A stretch of DNA of 64,000 nt from CAVXHQ01 sp963761735 (GTDB lineage Bacteria > Pseudomonadota > Alphaproteobacteria > Rhodobacterales > Rhodobacteraceae): positions 124,001 through 188,000 of the forward strand of contig CAVXHQ010000001.1 in the NCBI GenBank assembly GCA_963761735.1, in the 5' to 3' direction. Position 1 is the first letter of the stretch. Each line of letters opens with the position of its first letter. The translations under genes and the position numbers were made by a program. The notes beneath the pieces were generated by a model. The model ran no database searches, was not told where the DNA came from, and worked only from the letters and a program-made list of their open reading frames with translations. This document shows positions 56,910-64,000 of this stretch, one piece after another.

Positions 56910-58610
56910 ATGGCGATGGAACCACCCCTTACGGATCTTCCGATCAAGACCGCCGACAGCGGCTTTTATAGGGGGTTCTCGATCAACGTCACGATCAGCT
57001 CGAAAATCATCATCGGCCTGCTGGTCATCTGGGCCGTTGCCTTCCCCGACCAGGCCGGCAACGTGCTGGGCGGGCTGAACAGCTTTATCCTGTCGAACTT
57101 CGCGACATGGTACGTCATCGTGATGGCGGGCTTCGTCGTGGTGTGCCTTGCCCTCGCGATCTGGCCCGCAGGCGGGCGCCTGCGCATGGGACAGCCGGGC
57201 GAACGTCCGGAATTCACCAACTTCTCCTGGTTTTCGATGATGTTCGGCGCCGGTATCGGTGTCGGCATGCTGACCTGGTCAGTGGCCGAGCCGATGTATC
57301 ACTTCGGCAATAACCCCGACGTCATTCAGGGCTTTGCCACCGGTGCCGGATCCGACAACATCATGAACGCCTATAAATGGTCGTACCTGCACTGGGGCAT
57401 CACCGCGTGGTCGTCCTATGCGATCACCGGCATGGCCCTTGGCTATTTCGCCTATCGTCGCGGTCTGCCGCTGACGATCCGCTCGTCGCTGTCGCCGCTG
57501 TTCGGCAAGGCGCTGTCGGGCCCGCTGGGTCACGTCATCGACATCGTCGCGGTCGTCGCCACCATCCTCGGCGTCGCCCAGACCCTCGGGTTCGGCGTCA
57601 ACCAGTTCATCGACGGCATGGCGCGCATCGGTGTGGGCGACTGGCTTATGGTGACCAACGCGGACGGCGGCAGCGTGCCATCGACGCTGGGCATCCTGTT
57701 TGCCATCACCATCATCATGGCCGCCTCGACGCTGTCGGCCCTGTCGGGCGTCGGCAAAGGCATCAAGTGGCTGTCCAACATCAACATGGGCCTGTCGATC
57801 TTCCTGCTGCTGTTCCTCATGATCTTCGGTTCGACGTTCTTCGGGTTCCAGGCGCTGTTCATCGGCATGTGGGAATACTTGATCGCGCTGCCGGGCATGA
57901 TGGTGACCGTCTACAGCGGCGAGACCGAAGTCGATGCCGCGCTCATCGGCTGGCAGGGCGCGTGGACCGTGTTCTACTGGGCATGGTGGGTTGCATTCGC
58001 CCCCTTCGTGGGCCTGTTCCTGGCCCGCATCAGCCGGGGCCGCACCATCCGCGAGTTCGTGCTGGGCGCGATCATCGTTCCTGCCGTCATGTGTTTCGTC
58101 TGGTTCTCCTGGGCCGGTGGCACGGCGATCGACCTGTCGATGGCGGAAATGGCCGCAACCGGCGTCGAGTACAACGACACGGCGATCAAATCGGCGACGG
58201 ACGGCGGCAAGATCTTTGCCATGACCGACATGATCATCGGTGAGGGCACGCTCGCCTGGCTGATGGCGGTGGTCATCGTGATCCTGCTGATGACCTATCT
58301 GGTGACCTCCGCTGACTCGGCCGTGCTGATCGTGAACACGATCAACGCCGCCGGTGACGAGGGTCCCAAGGCGCGTCCGCACATCATCTTCTGGGGTGTG
58401 GCGCTGGGGGCCGTGGTGGCGGCCCTGCTGCTGATCGGCGGAATCGGCGCGATCCAGACCGCGATGGTGATCGGCGCGCTGCCGTTCAGCCTGGTGATGG
58501 TGCTGATGGCGATTTCGCTGCTCAAGGCGATCTACAACGACGGCCGCCGCATCTCCGAAGGCGTCGAAACCTACGGCGAGGTCGAGCCGATGCAGCAGCC
58601 CGCCGAATAG
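56910..58610 (+). CDS. BCCT family betaine/choline/carnitine transporter
   Basis: 566 aa, 12 predicted helices. The BCCT signature MFGAGIGVGMLTWSVAEPMY is near 110-130, and the Trp-rich WTVFYWAWWVAFAPFVGLFL (betaine-binding box) near 355. It imports osmoprotectants such as glycine betaine or DMSP with sodium or protons. A soluble acidic tail (EGVETYGEVEPMQQPAE) replaces the long basic sensor tail of BetP. AAGGACAGGGAC precedes the ATG at 56910. Single gene with its own terminator. Confidence 0.93.
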   Translation: MAMEPPLTDLPIKTADSGFYRGFSINVTISSKIIIGLLVIWAVAFPDQAGNVLGGLNSFILSNFATWYVIVMAGFVVVCLALAIWPAGGRLRMGQPGERPEFTNFSWFSMMFGAGIGVGMLTWSVAEPMYHFGNNPDVIQGFATGAGSDNIMNAYKWSYLHWGITAWSSYAITGMALGYFAYRRGLPLTIRSSLSPLFGKALSGPLGHVIDIVAVVATILGVAQTLGFGVNQFIDGMARIGVGDWLMVTNADGGSVPSTLGILFAITIIMAASTLSALSGVGKGIKWLSNINMGLSIFLLLFLMIFGSTFFGFQALFIGMWEYLIALPGMMVTVYSGETEVDAALIGWQGAWTVFYWAWWVAFAPFVGLFLARISRGRTIREFVLGAIIVPAVMCFVWFSWAGGTAIDLSMAEMAATGVEYNDTAIKSATDGGKIFAMTDMIIGEGTLAWLMAVVIVILLMTYLVTSADSAVLIVNTINAAGDEGPKARPHIIFWGVALGAVVAALLLIGGIGAIQTAMVIGALPFSLVMVLMAISLLKAIYNDGRRISEGVETYGEVEPMQQPAE

Positions 58611-58635
58611 GGCCGCCGCAGACACACGATCATGA

Positions 58636-58667
58636 GGCCCCGGGGCGCGTAGCTCCGGGGCCTTTTT
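58636..58667 (+). terminator. Rho-independent terminator of the BCCT gene
   Basis: Perfect 8-bp stem ggccccgg (58636-58643) with ccggggcc (58655-58662), then five T. Twenty-five bases after the stop. Confidence 0.9.
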
Positions 58668-58767
58668 CATAGGCACCGGTCGGTCACGCAGCGGGCGCGG
58701 TGCGCTGTGCGACGTGCCCGCGCGATGTACCTCTTGACGGCACCGCAAGATCGGTCAGGCTGGCGCG

Positions 58768-60063
58768 ATGACACTTGATACCCAATGGGTCCGGGCCCAG
58801 TTTCCCGCCTTCGACACGCCCGCCCTGCAGGGCCTCGCGTTCTTTGAAAACGCCGGTGGCTCCTATGTGTGCCGCCAGGTGATCAACCGCCTCACCCGGT
58901 TTTACACCGAGCGCAAGATGCAGCCCTACGGTGCCGCCGCGCCCACCCGTCTGGGGGGCGAAGAGATGGACGAGGCGCGCACCCGGTTTGCCGCGATGCT
59001 GGGCGTCGCCACCGACGGGTTGTCCTTCGGCCCCTCGACGAGCGCCAATACCTATGTGCTGGCGCATGCGGTGGCCGGGTGGCTGTCGGATGCGCAGTCT
59101 CCGGCGGTGGCAGGAAAACCCGTCGTGGCGGGAGAACAGCGCGTCGCGGGAAAACCTCGCGTCGCGGGAAAACCCGCGATAATCGTTACAAATCAGGATC
59201 ATGAGGCCAATACTGGATTCTGGCGTCGTCTTGCGGATCGTGGCATCGAGGTGCGCGAATGGCCGGTCGACCCCGAGACCGGGCGGCTGGAACTGTCGGC
59301 CCTCGTGCCGCTGTTGCCGGGCGCGTCTCTGCTGGCGTTTCCGCATTGCTCGAACGTCGTCGGCGAGGTTAACGACGTCGCCGCGATCTGTGCGATGGCT
59401 GCGGGCAGCGGTCTACGGACGGTGGTCGACGGCGTCAGTTACGCGCCGCACGGCCTGCCGGATGTCGGCGCGCTGGGCTGCGATGTCTATCTGTTCTCGG
59501 CCTATAAAACCTACGGCCCGCATCAGGGCCTGATGACAATCGGGGCCGATTTCGGCGCCGAACTGCCCAATCAGGGCCACCATTTCAACGGCGACAGGCT
59601 GTACCAGCGGTTTACCCCCGCCGGCCCCGACCACGCGCAGATCGCGGCCTGCGCCGGCATCGCCGACTACCTCGAGGCGCTGTCCGCGCATCATGGCGGG
59701 CCTGCGAGCGGGGCGCAGGCCGCCCGTTTCGCCCATGACCGGATGCGCGCACAGGAAATCGCGCTGACCAAACCGCTGCTCGATTATCTCGTGGCCAGCA
59801 ACAGCGTTCGCGTTCTCGGCCCGCTGACCCCCGAGGCCCGCGCGCCGACGATCGCCGTCGAGCTGAAAGGCCCCGCCGAGCCGGTGGCCGCCGCTCTCGC
59901 CGATCATGGCATCATCGCGGGTGGCGGCACGTTCTATGCCGACAGGCCGCTGGCGGCGATGGGCGTCGATCTGAAAAACGGCGTGCTGCGGATGTCGTTC
60001 GTGCATTACACCGAAGCGGCAGAGGTTGACCGGCTGATCCGGGCGCTAGATCAGATCTTGTAA
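58768..60063 (+). CDS. Class V aminotransferase-fold protein (cysteine desulfurase-like)
   Basis: 431 aa PLP enzyme. FFENAGGSYVCRQVINRLTR at the N-terminus, NQDHEANTGFWRRLADRGIE, Asp-x-x-Ser (VVDGVSYAPHGLPDVGALGC) and the PLP Lys in FSAYKTYGPHQG near 248. No catalytic Cys loop of NifS/SufS is evident, so true cysteine desulfurase activity is unsure. A four-unit VAGKP repeat (residues 114-137) is inserted before IIVTNQDHEA. ATG at 58768; the ribosome site is weak. Confidence 0.85.
   Translation: MTLDTQWVRAQFPAFDTPALQGLAFFENAGGSYVCRQVINRLTRFYTERKMQPYGAAAPTRLGGEEMDEARTRFAAMLGVATDGLSFGPSTSANTYVLAHAVAGWLSDAQSPAVAGKPVVAGEQRVAGKPRVAGKPAIIVTNQDHEANTGFWRRLADRGIEVREWPVDPETGRLELSALVPLLPGASLLAFPHCSNVVGEVNDVAAICAMAAGSGLRTVVDGVSYAPHGLPDVGALGCDVYLFSAYKTYGPHQGLMTIGADFGAELPNQGHHFNGDRLYQRFTPAGPDHAQIAACAGIADYLEALSAHHGGPASGAQAARFAHDRMRAQEIALTKPLLDYLVASNSVRVLGPLTPEARAPTIAVELKGPAEPVAAALADHGIIAGGGTFYADRPLAAMGVDLKNGVLRMSFVHYTEAAEVDRLIRALDQIL
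59107..59178 (+). repeat. 18-bp in-frame tandem repeat, four copies
   Basis: Units 59107, 59125, 59143 and 59161 encode VAGKPV, VAGEQR, VAGKPR and VAGKPA. In frame, so the repeat changes protein length without disrupting it. Confidence 0.9.
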
Positions 60064-60097
60064 CAGGGCGGTCCGCGCCCGGCAGCAGGGCAGGGCC

Positions 60098-61520
60098 ATG
60101 ACAGACAAATCTCCGATCCTGATGTGGTTTCGCCGCGACCTGCGGCTGGGAGATCACGCGGCGCTGACGGCGGCGGTACAGACGGGTCGGCCGGTAATCC
60201 CGGTCTTCGTCCACGACGAGGTGGTCGCAACCTTCGGCGCCGCCCCGCGCCTTCGACTGGGTCTGTCGCTCGCGCAGCTGGGCGGGGATCTGCGCGCCAG
60301 GGGCAGTCGCCTCGTCCTGCGCCGGGGCGACGCCCTGCCGACGCTGCGCGCGCTGATCCATGATACCGGCGCCCGCGATGTCTGGTGGCAGCGGCTGTAC
60401 GATCCCGACAGCCGCAAACGCGACGAGGCGGTGAAAGCGGCGCTCAAGGACGATGGCGTGACCGCAAGGAGCCATGCCGGCCACGTCCTGTTCGAGCCCT
60501 GGACCGTCGAGACGAAAACCGGCGGATACTACAAGGTCTATACTCCGATGTGGAAAGCGGTGCGCGACCGCGACGTGCCCGAGCCGCTGTCCGCGCCGTC
60601 GAGGATCCCCGCACCGCAAAACTGGCCCGGCAGCGACAAACTGGCCGACTGGGCGATGGCGGCGGACATGGGGCGCGGCGCCGATATCGTGACCGGGCAT
60701 CAGGTGGTGGGCGAGGCCGCCGCCTCGGCCCGGCTTGCCGCGTTCATCGCCAACCACATCGACCACTACATGGAACGCCGTGATTTCCCCGCCGAGAACG
60801 TCGCCAGCGGCCTGTCCGAAAACCTGACCTGGGGAGAGATCAGCCCGGCCCGCGCCTGGCACGCAGGCCGGCGCGCGATGCAGGACGGCAAACCGGGGGC
60901 GGAACATTTCCTCAAGGAACTGGTCTGGCGCGAGTTCTCCTATCACCTTGTCCATCACACGCCGCATATCACCGACACCAGCTGGCGAGAAGGCTGGGAG
61001 GGATTTGCGTGGAAGACCGATGAGCGGTTGGCCGAGGTCAAGGCGTGGAAACAGGGCCGTACGGGCATCCCCTTCGTCGATGCGGCAATGCGGCAGATGT
61101 ATGTGACGGGCACGATGCACAACCGCGCGCGGATGATCGTGGCGTCCTATCTGACCAAACATCTTTTGTGCCACTGGCGGATCGGCCAGAAATGGTTCGA
61201 GGATTGCCTGACCGACTGGGATCCCGCGTCGAATGCGCTGGGGTGGCAATGGGTAGCGGGCTCCGGTCCGGATGCGGCGCCCTATTTCCGGGTTTTCAAT
61301 CCGGTCACGCAGGTCGATAAATTCGACAAGGATCGACCGCTATCTCGATGCATGGATCGCCGAAGGGCGCGCACGGCCCCAAAAAACCGCGCTGTCCTAT
61401 TTCGACGCCCTCCCCAAAAGCTGGGGCATGTCCCCGGACGACGCCTATCCCGAGCCCATCGTCAGCGCGGCCGAAGGGCGCAAACAGGCGCTTGCGGCCT
61501 ATGAAGACCGTGGATTCTAG
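60098..61520 (+). pseudogene. phr: Deoxyribodipyrimidine photolyase, frameshifted near the 3' end
   Basis: 473 aa after correction. N-terminal photolyase domain (LMWFRRDLRLGDHAALTAAV) with antenna-binding region; FAD-binding domain (ELVWREFSYHLVHH, NRARMIVASYLTKHLLCHWR, WFEDCLTDWDPASNALGWQW, AGSGPDAAPYFRVFNPV). An extra C at 61337 shifts the frame after KFDKDR; the missing end YLDAWIAEGRARPQKTALSY to AYEDRGF is present in another frame. Repairs cyclobutane pyrimidine dimers using light. Next to cfa and trgAB in a stress-gene cluster. Confidence 0.88.
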
Positions 61521-61655
61521 GCGCTTTGCGCGGCACAATTAACGGCATTGAAACTTTTGTTCGTGTCCGCCCGTGACATTCGGTGCGGTGGCAATACATA
61601 TCGCAGGGGATGGCGCGCGGGAAATGCTTGCGCGCTCAGATAGATGGGAACCGTC

Positions 61656-62864
61656 ATGATCCTGACGACGACGCAGGGGCAGAAAGATTTGCCCCGCTAT
61701 TTCGGACCGGTTTTCGATAAATTGCGCACACTGCCGCGTGGCCGGGTAGACATCATCCTGCCGGATGGCCGGCATTTTCGTGCCGAAGGGGCCGAGCCGG
61801 GCTTCGTCGCCGAAATTACCGTCGAAAACCCCGATTTGTTCACCCGTCTGATCCGCGAGGGCGATCTTGGTTTCTCCGAGGCCTACATCGACGGCTGGTG
61901 GTCGACGCCCGACCTTCAGGCGTTCATGGACCTCGTTCACGACCAGAACGAGGACGTCTACGACGGGTTTCCGGGGCAAGGCATCGTCCGCGCCTGGGAA
62001 AAGCTGCGCTTCTGGCTGCAATCGAATTCCCGTCGGCAGGCGAAGAAGAACATCTCGTTTCATTACGATCTCGGCAACGAATTCTACGGCCTCTGGCTCG
62101 ACGAGACGATGACCTATTCGTCGGCCAAATTCGACAGCGGTCAGGAAAGCCTGGAAAGCGCGCAAATCCTGAAATATGCGTCGATGGTCGATCAGATGGG
62201 CGCGCAACGCGGCGATCATATCCTCGAGATCGGCTGTGGCTGGGGCGGGTTCGCCGAATACGCCGCGCGCGAGCGGGGGCTGCGCGTGACCGGCCTGACG
62301 ATCAGTCGGGAGCAGTTTAACTATGCGGTGGAGCGCATTGAAAAGGCGGGTCTTTCGGACCTCGTGACGTTCAAGCTTCAGGATTACCGCGACGAGACCG
62401 GCACCTACGACGGGATCGTCAGCATCGAGATGTTCGAGGCGGTGGGCGAAAAATACTGGCCCGTCTACTTCGAGACCGTGCGCAACCGCCTGAAACCGGG
62501 CAAGAACGCCACCTTGCAGATCATCACCGTCGCCGACCGCCGCTGGGAGGTGTACAAGCGCGGCATGGATTTCATCCAGAAATTCGTGTTTCCGGGCGGT
62601 ATGCTGCCCAGTCCCACCGCCTTGCGCCGCGAGGTCGAACGCGCGGGCCTGTCGGTCGCGCGCTCCGTCGAATTCGGCGACAGCTATAGCCAGACCCTGC
62701 GCCGCTGGCACGAAACGTTCAACGCGCGCTGGGACAAGGTTGCGCATCTGGGGTTCGATCTGCGGTTCCGGCGGATGTGGAACTTTTACCTGACCTCTTG
62801 CGCCGCGACGTTCCTTAGCGGAAACTGCGACGTGACACAGATCACGGTGCGCAAGGAGGCCTGA
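61656..62864 (+). CDS. cfa: Cyclopropane-fatty-acyl-phospholipid synthase
   Basis: 402 aa. It adds a methylene from SAM to unsaturated membrane acyl chains. Motifs: ISFHYDLGNEFYGLWLDETM, YSSAKF, SAM site ILEIGCGWGGFAEYAARERG, SIEMFEAVGEKYWPVYFET, and FIQKFVFPGGMLPS. ATG at 61656 has GGGAACC upstream; an in-frame ATG at 61644 is possible. In Rhodobacter sphaeroides photolyase and cfaA belong to the singlet-oxygen sigma-E response; no obvious sigma-E type promoter could be seen here. Confidence 0.93.
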   Translation: MILTTTQGQKDLPRYFGPVFDKLRTLPRGRVDIILPDGRHFRAEGAEPGFVAEITVENPDLFTRLIREGDLGFSEAYIDGWWSTPDLQAFMDLVHDQNEDVYDGFPGQGIVRAWEKLRFWLQSNSRRQAKKNISFHYDLGNEFYGLWLDETMTYSSAKFDSGQESLESAQILKYASMVDQMGAQRGDHILEIGCGWGGFAEYAARERGLRVTGLTISREQFNYAVERIEKAGLSDLVTFKLQDYRDETGTYDGIVSIEMFEAVGEKYWPVYFETVRNRLKPGKNATLQIITVADRRWEVYKRGMDFIQKFVFPGGMLPSPTALRREVERAGLSVARSVEFGDSYSQTLRRWHETFNARWDKVAHLGFDLRFRRMWNFYLTSCAATFLSGNCDVTQITVRKEA

Positions 62865-62934
62865 CGGGCAGCCTGAGCGCCGACAGGCCGCTTTGGCCGG
62901 GGACAAGGCCTTTTTCCGGCCGGAATTGACGGGC

Positions 62935-62990
62935 AGGAGGGCGGCAGATGCTGACGAAGGGCCGATGCTGACGGTGCGCCGATGCTGACG
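62935..62990 (+). promoter_or_regulatory. trgA leader with two coupled minicistrons made by a 17-bp triplication
   Basis: A perfect AGGAGG (62935-62940) serves an ATG at 62948 that opens MLTKGRC and stops at 62971. The next ATG (62965) opens MLTVRRC and stops at 62988, past the trgA ATG (62982). Each ATG overlaps the previous stop as ATGCTGA. Only the first start has a ribosome site. Confidence 0.6.
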
Positions 62991-63422
62991 ATGGGTCGTG
63001 TTGCCGCCGCCCTGCTGTTTGCGGCGCTTGCCTGGTATGCCTCGGTCCTGATCATGCCGCTGTTTCCCGACGGCATGGATCTGGGCCGGTTTGCCTATGT
63101 GAATGCGGCGCTGGCGATGCCGGTGGCCTGGAAGATTGCCGGAAGCCGGGCCGGGGACGGATGGGGTGCCGCCCTGAGCTATGGCCTGACAACGACCCTG
63201 ATGGTCGTGCTCACCTGCCTGTTCGTGCAGAGTTTCGCGGAAATGATCCGACAGTCCCTGAAAAACCGTTACGACGGTCCGGTCGAGGCCTTGCAGGCGG
63301 TGTTCGAGATGATGGTGGAATACGGCCAGCTCATGATCGAGCCCACGGTTCTCGGCGTGTTGGTCGGTGGCGGGATCGTCGCGGGGTTTCTGGTCGAGCT
63401 GACGGGGCGAAATTTCCGGTGA
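62982..63422 (+). CDS. trgA: TrgA family membrane protein (tellurite resistance)
   Basis: 146 aa with about four helices: VAAALLFAALAWYASVLIMP, FAYVNAALAMPVAWKIAGSR, ALSYGLTTTLMVVLTCLFVQ, MIEPTVLGVLVGGGIVAGFL. It matches TrgA, first described with TrgB in Rhodobacter sphaeroides tellurite resistance. ATG 62982 is the third of three repeated starts; ATG 62991 (MGRVAAALL) is an alternative. It is followed 25 bases later by trgB. Confidence 0.82.
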   Translation: MLTMGRVAAALLFAALAWYASVLIMPLFPDGMDLGRFAYVNAALAMPVAWKIAGSRAGDGWGAALSYGLTTTLMVVLTCLFVQSFAEMIRQSLKNRYDGPVEALQAVFEMMVEYGQLMIEPTVLGVLVGGGIVAGFLVELTGRNFR

Positions 63423-63447
63423 GAGCGATGCCGTCCGCCCCGGTTTC

Positions 63448-64000
63448 ATGCCCGTGACGGCATCCACGGTCGCGCTTTTCATATATGGAACATTGCGGTA
63501 CGCGCCGCTCTTTACCCTTGTCGCGGGGTCCGGAGGCGGGGTCTGCGTCGATGCCGCTCTGCCCGGTCACCGCGTCATGGCCGCGATGGACGGTCTTCCG
63601 CTGCTCGGGGCCGTGCCCGACGATGGCACATCGGGCCTTGTTGCGCCGGGACAGTTGTGGCGTGGTCTCGATGCCGGACGCCTTGCGCGCCTTGACCGCT
63701 ACGAAGTGCCGTTCGGGTATTTTCGTCGCCCGGTCAGCGTGCTGGCCGACGCGGGGCCCGTCGCCGCGGAGGCCTATTTCCCGCCCGTCGACATGGCGGC
63801 CACGCAAGAGCCGTGGGACCTCGATCGCTGGATCACGGCACATGGCGCCGTGACGCTGCACGCAGCGGTCGAACTCGTCTCGCACCAGCCCGAAATGTCG
63901 GGCGAGGCGATGGTACGCCAATGGCCGATGATGCGCGCGCGGGCCGAGGCGCGGCACCGCGCCGACACCACCCGCCGTCCGGCCACCCTGCGCCGCACGG
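63448..64000 (+). CDS. trgB: TrgB-like protein, gamma-glutamylcyclotransferase domain (partial)
   Basis: Open to the end of the window: 184 codons without stop. MPVTASTVALFIYGTLRYAP is the YGxLr loop of the gamma-glutamylcyclotransferase fold; VDAALPGHRVMAAMDGLPLL and LARLDRYEVPFGYFRRPVSV follow. TrgB proteins continue into a NUDIX hydrolase domain, which would lie outside. The adjacency to trgA supports the name. Start at 63448 because it leads directly into the fold. Confidence 0.78.
   Translation, partial: MPVTASTVALFIYGTLRYAPLFTLVAGSGGGVCVDAALPGHRVMAAMDGLPLLGAVPDDGTSGLVAPGQLWRGLDAGRLARLDRYEVPFGYFRRPVSVLADAGPVAAEAYFPPVDMAATQEPWDLDRWITAHGAVTLHAAVELVSHQPEMSGEAMVRQWPMMRARAEARHRADTTRRPATLRRT

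Noticed and set aside
61521..61655. Sigma-E (singlet oxygen) promoter ahead of cfa
   Set aside because: Expected from Rhodobacter biology, but no TGATCC-type -35 with a matching -10 is visible.
62879..62930. Terminator after cfa (ggccggggacaaggcctttttccggcc)
   Set aside because: There are inverted GC runs, but the T run lies inside the longer stem, so it is not a standard terminator; it may still form a hairpin in the trgA leader.
61539..63482. Long minus-strand frame across cfa and trgA
   Set aside because: Opposite strand of genes with clear motifs; no start signals.

Overview
The window is high-GC DNA from an alphaproteobacterium, most probably Rhodobacterales (Roseobacter/Rhodobacter type). 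Four things support this. There is a nearly continuous block murA - DUF2948 - GNAT - hisD - UPF0262 - low-Mr phosphatase - infA - maf - RNase G type - yacG. There is a CckA-type hybrid kinase, a trgA-trgB pair, and a circularly permuted two-piece tmRNA whose tag reads ANNNRAPAMALAA. No 16S gene is present, so genus is not assignable.

Layout. 0-13.8 kb is chromosomal backbone: mfd, a Bcr/CflA exporter, a DsbA/FrnE-like oxidoreductase, two small unknowns, a YejA-like solute-binding protein, a well-formed candidate small RNA gene (8.4-8.5 kb), a coupled operon bdhA - pentapeptide protein - patatin, a DUF502 membrane protein, and psuK-psuG for pseudouridine breakdown. 13.8-16.1 kb is a small scar: a broken IS66, the C-terminal piece of a large serine recombinase, an intact tRNA-Thr and a truncated tRNA-Thr copy. 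16.2-25.5 kb is the murA-to-yacG block followed by a DUF2585 membrane protein and an acetylpolyamine amidohydrolase.

25.7-36.5 kb is a genome graveyard. An integrase sits directly against tRNA-Phe, followed by a frameshifted excisionase-like gene, head genes of a tailed phage (DUF2190, gpW, protease-capsid fusion) and a terminase fragment in the opposite orientation. Next come an IS481 and a truncated IS66, which has eaten into a di-heme oxidoreductase - imelysin - DUF1513 (probably iron-related) locus that is itself decaying. 36.5-45.8 kb returns to backbone: guaB, an ASKHA/2Fe-2S corrinoid-activase-like protein, tRNA-Gly, an RsmB-like methyltransferase, CckA and DUF1194. 46.3-52.9 kb is a divergent sugar-acid locus: an RbsABC-type transporter and a FadR-type regulator on one side, mannonate dehydratase (uxuA) and an SDR dehydrogenase on the other, with a repeated operator-like 9-mer between them. 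53.1-53.5 kb holds ssrA. 53.6-64 kb carries a secreted double-LCCL protein, a DUF4345-like protein, a polyamine-type binding protein, DinB, a BCCT transporter, a class V aminotransferase, then a stress cluster of photolyase, cyclopropane fatty acid synthase and trgA-trgB; trgB runs off the end.

Two themes recur. Seven otherwise intact genes are interrupted by single-base indels (14730, 29500, ~34802, 42362, 43036, 49644, 61337), which looks as much like uncorrected sequencing error as like decay. Short tandem duplications also lie at or near gene starts and ends (20.3, 27.1, 52.0, 56.1, 59.1 and 62.95 kb). One of them makes two coupled minicistrons ahead of trgA; another knocks the phage excisionase gene out of frame.
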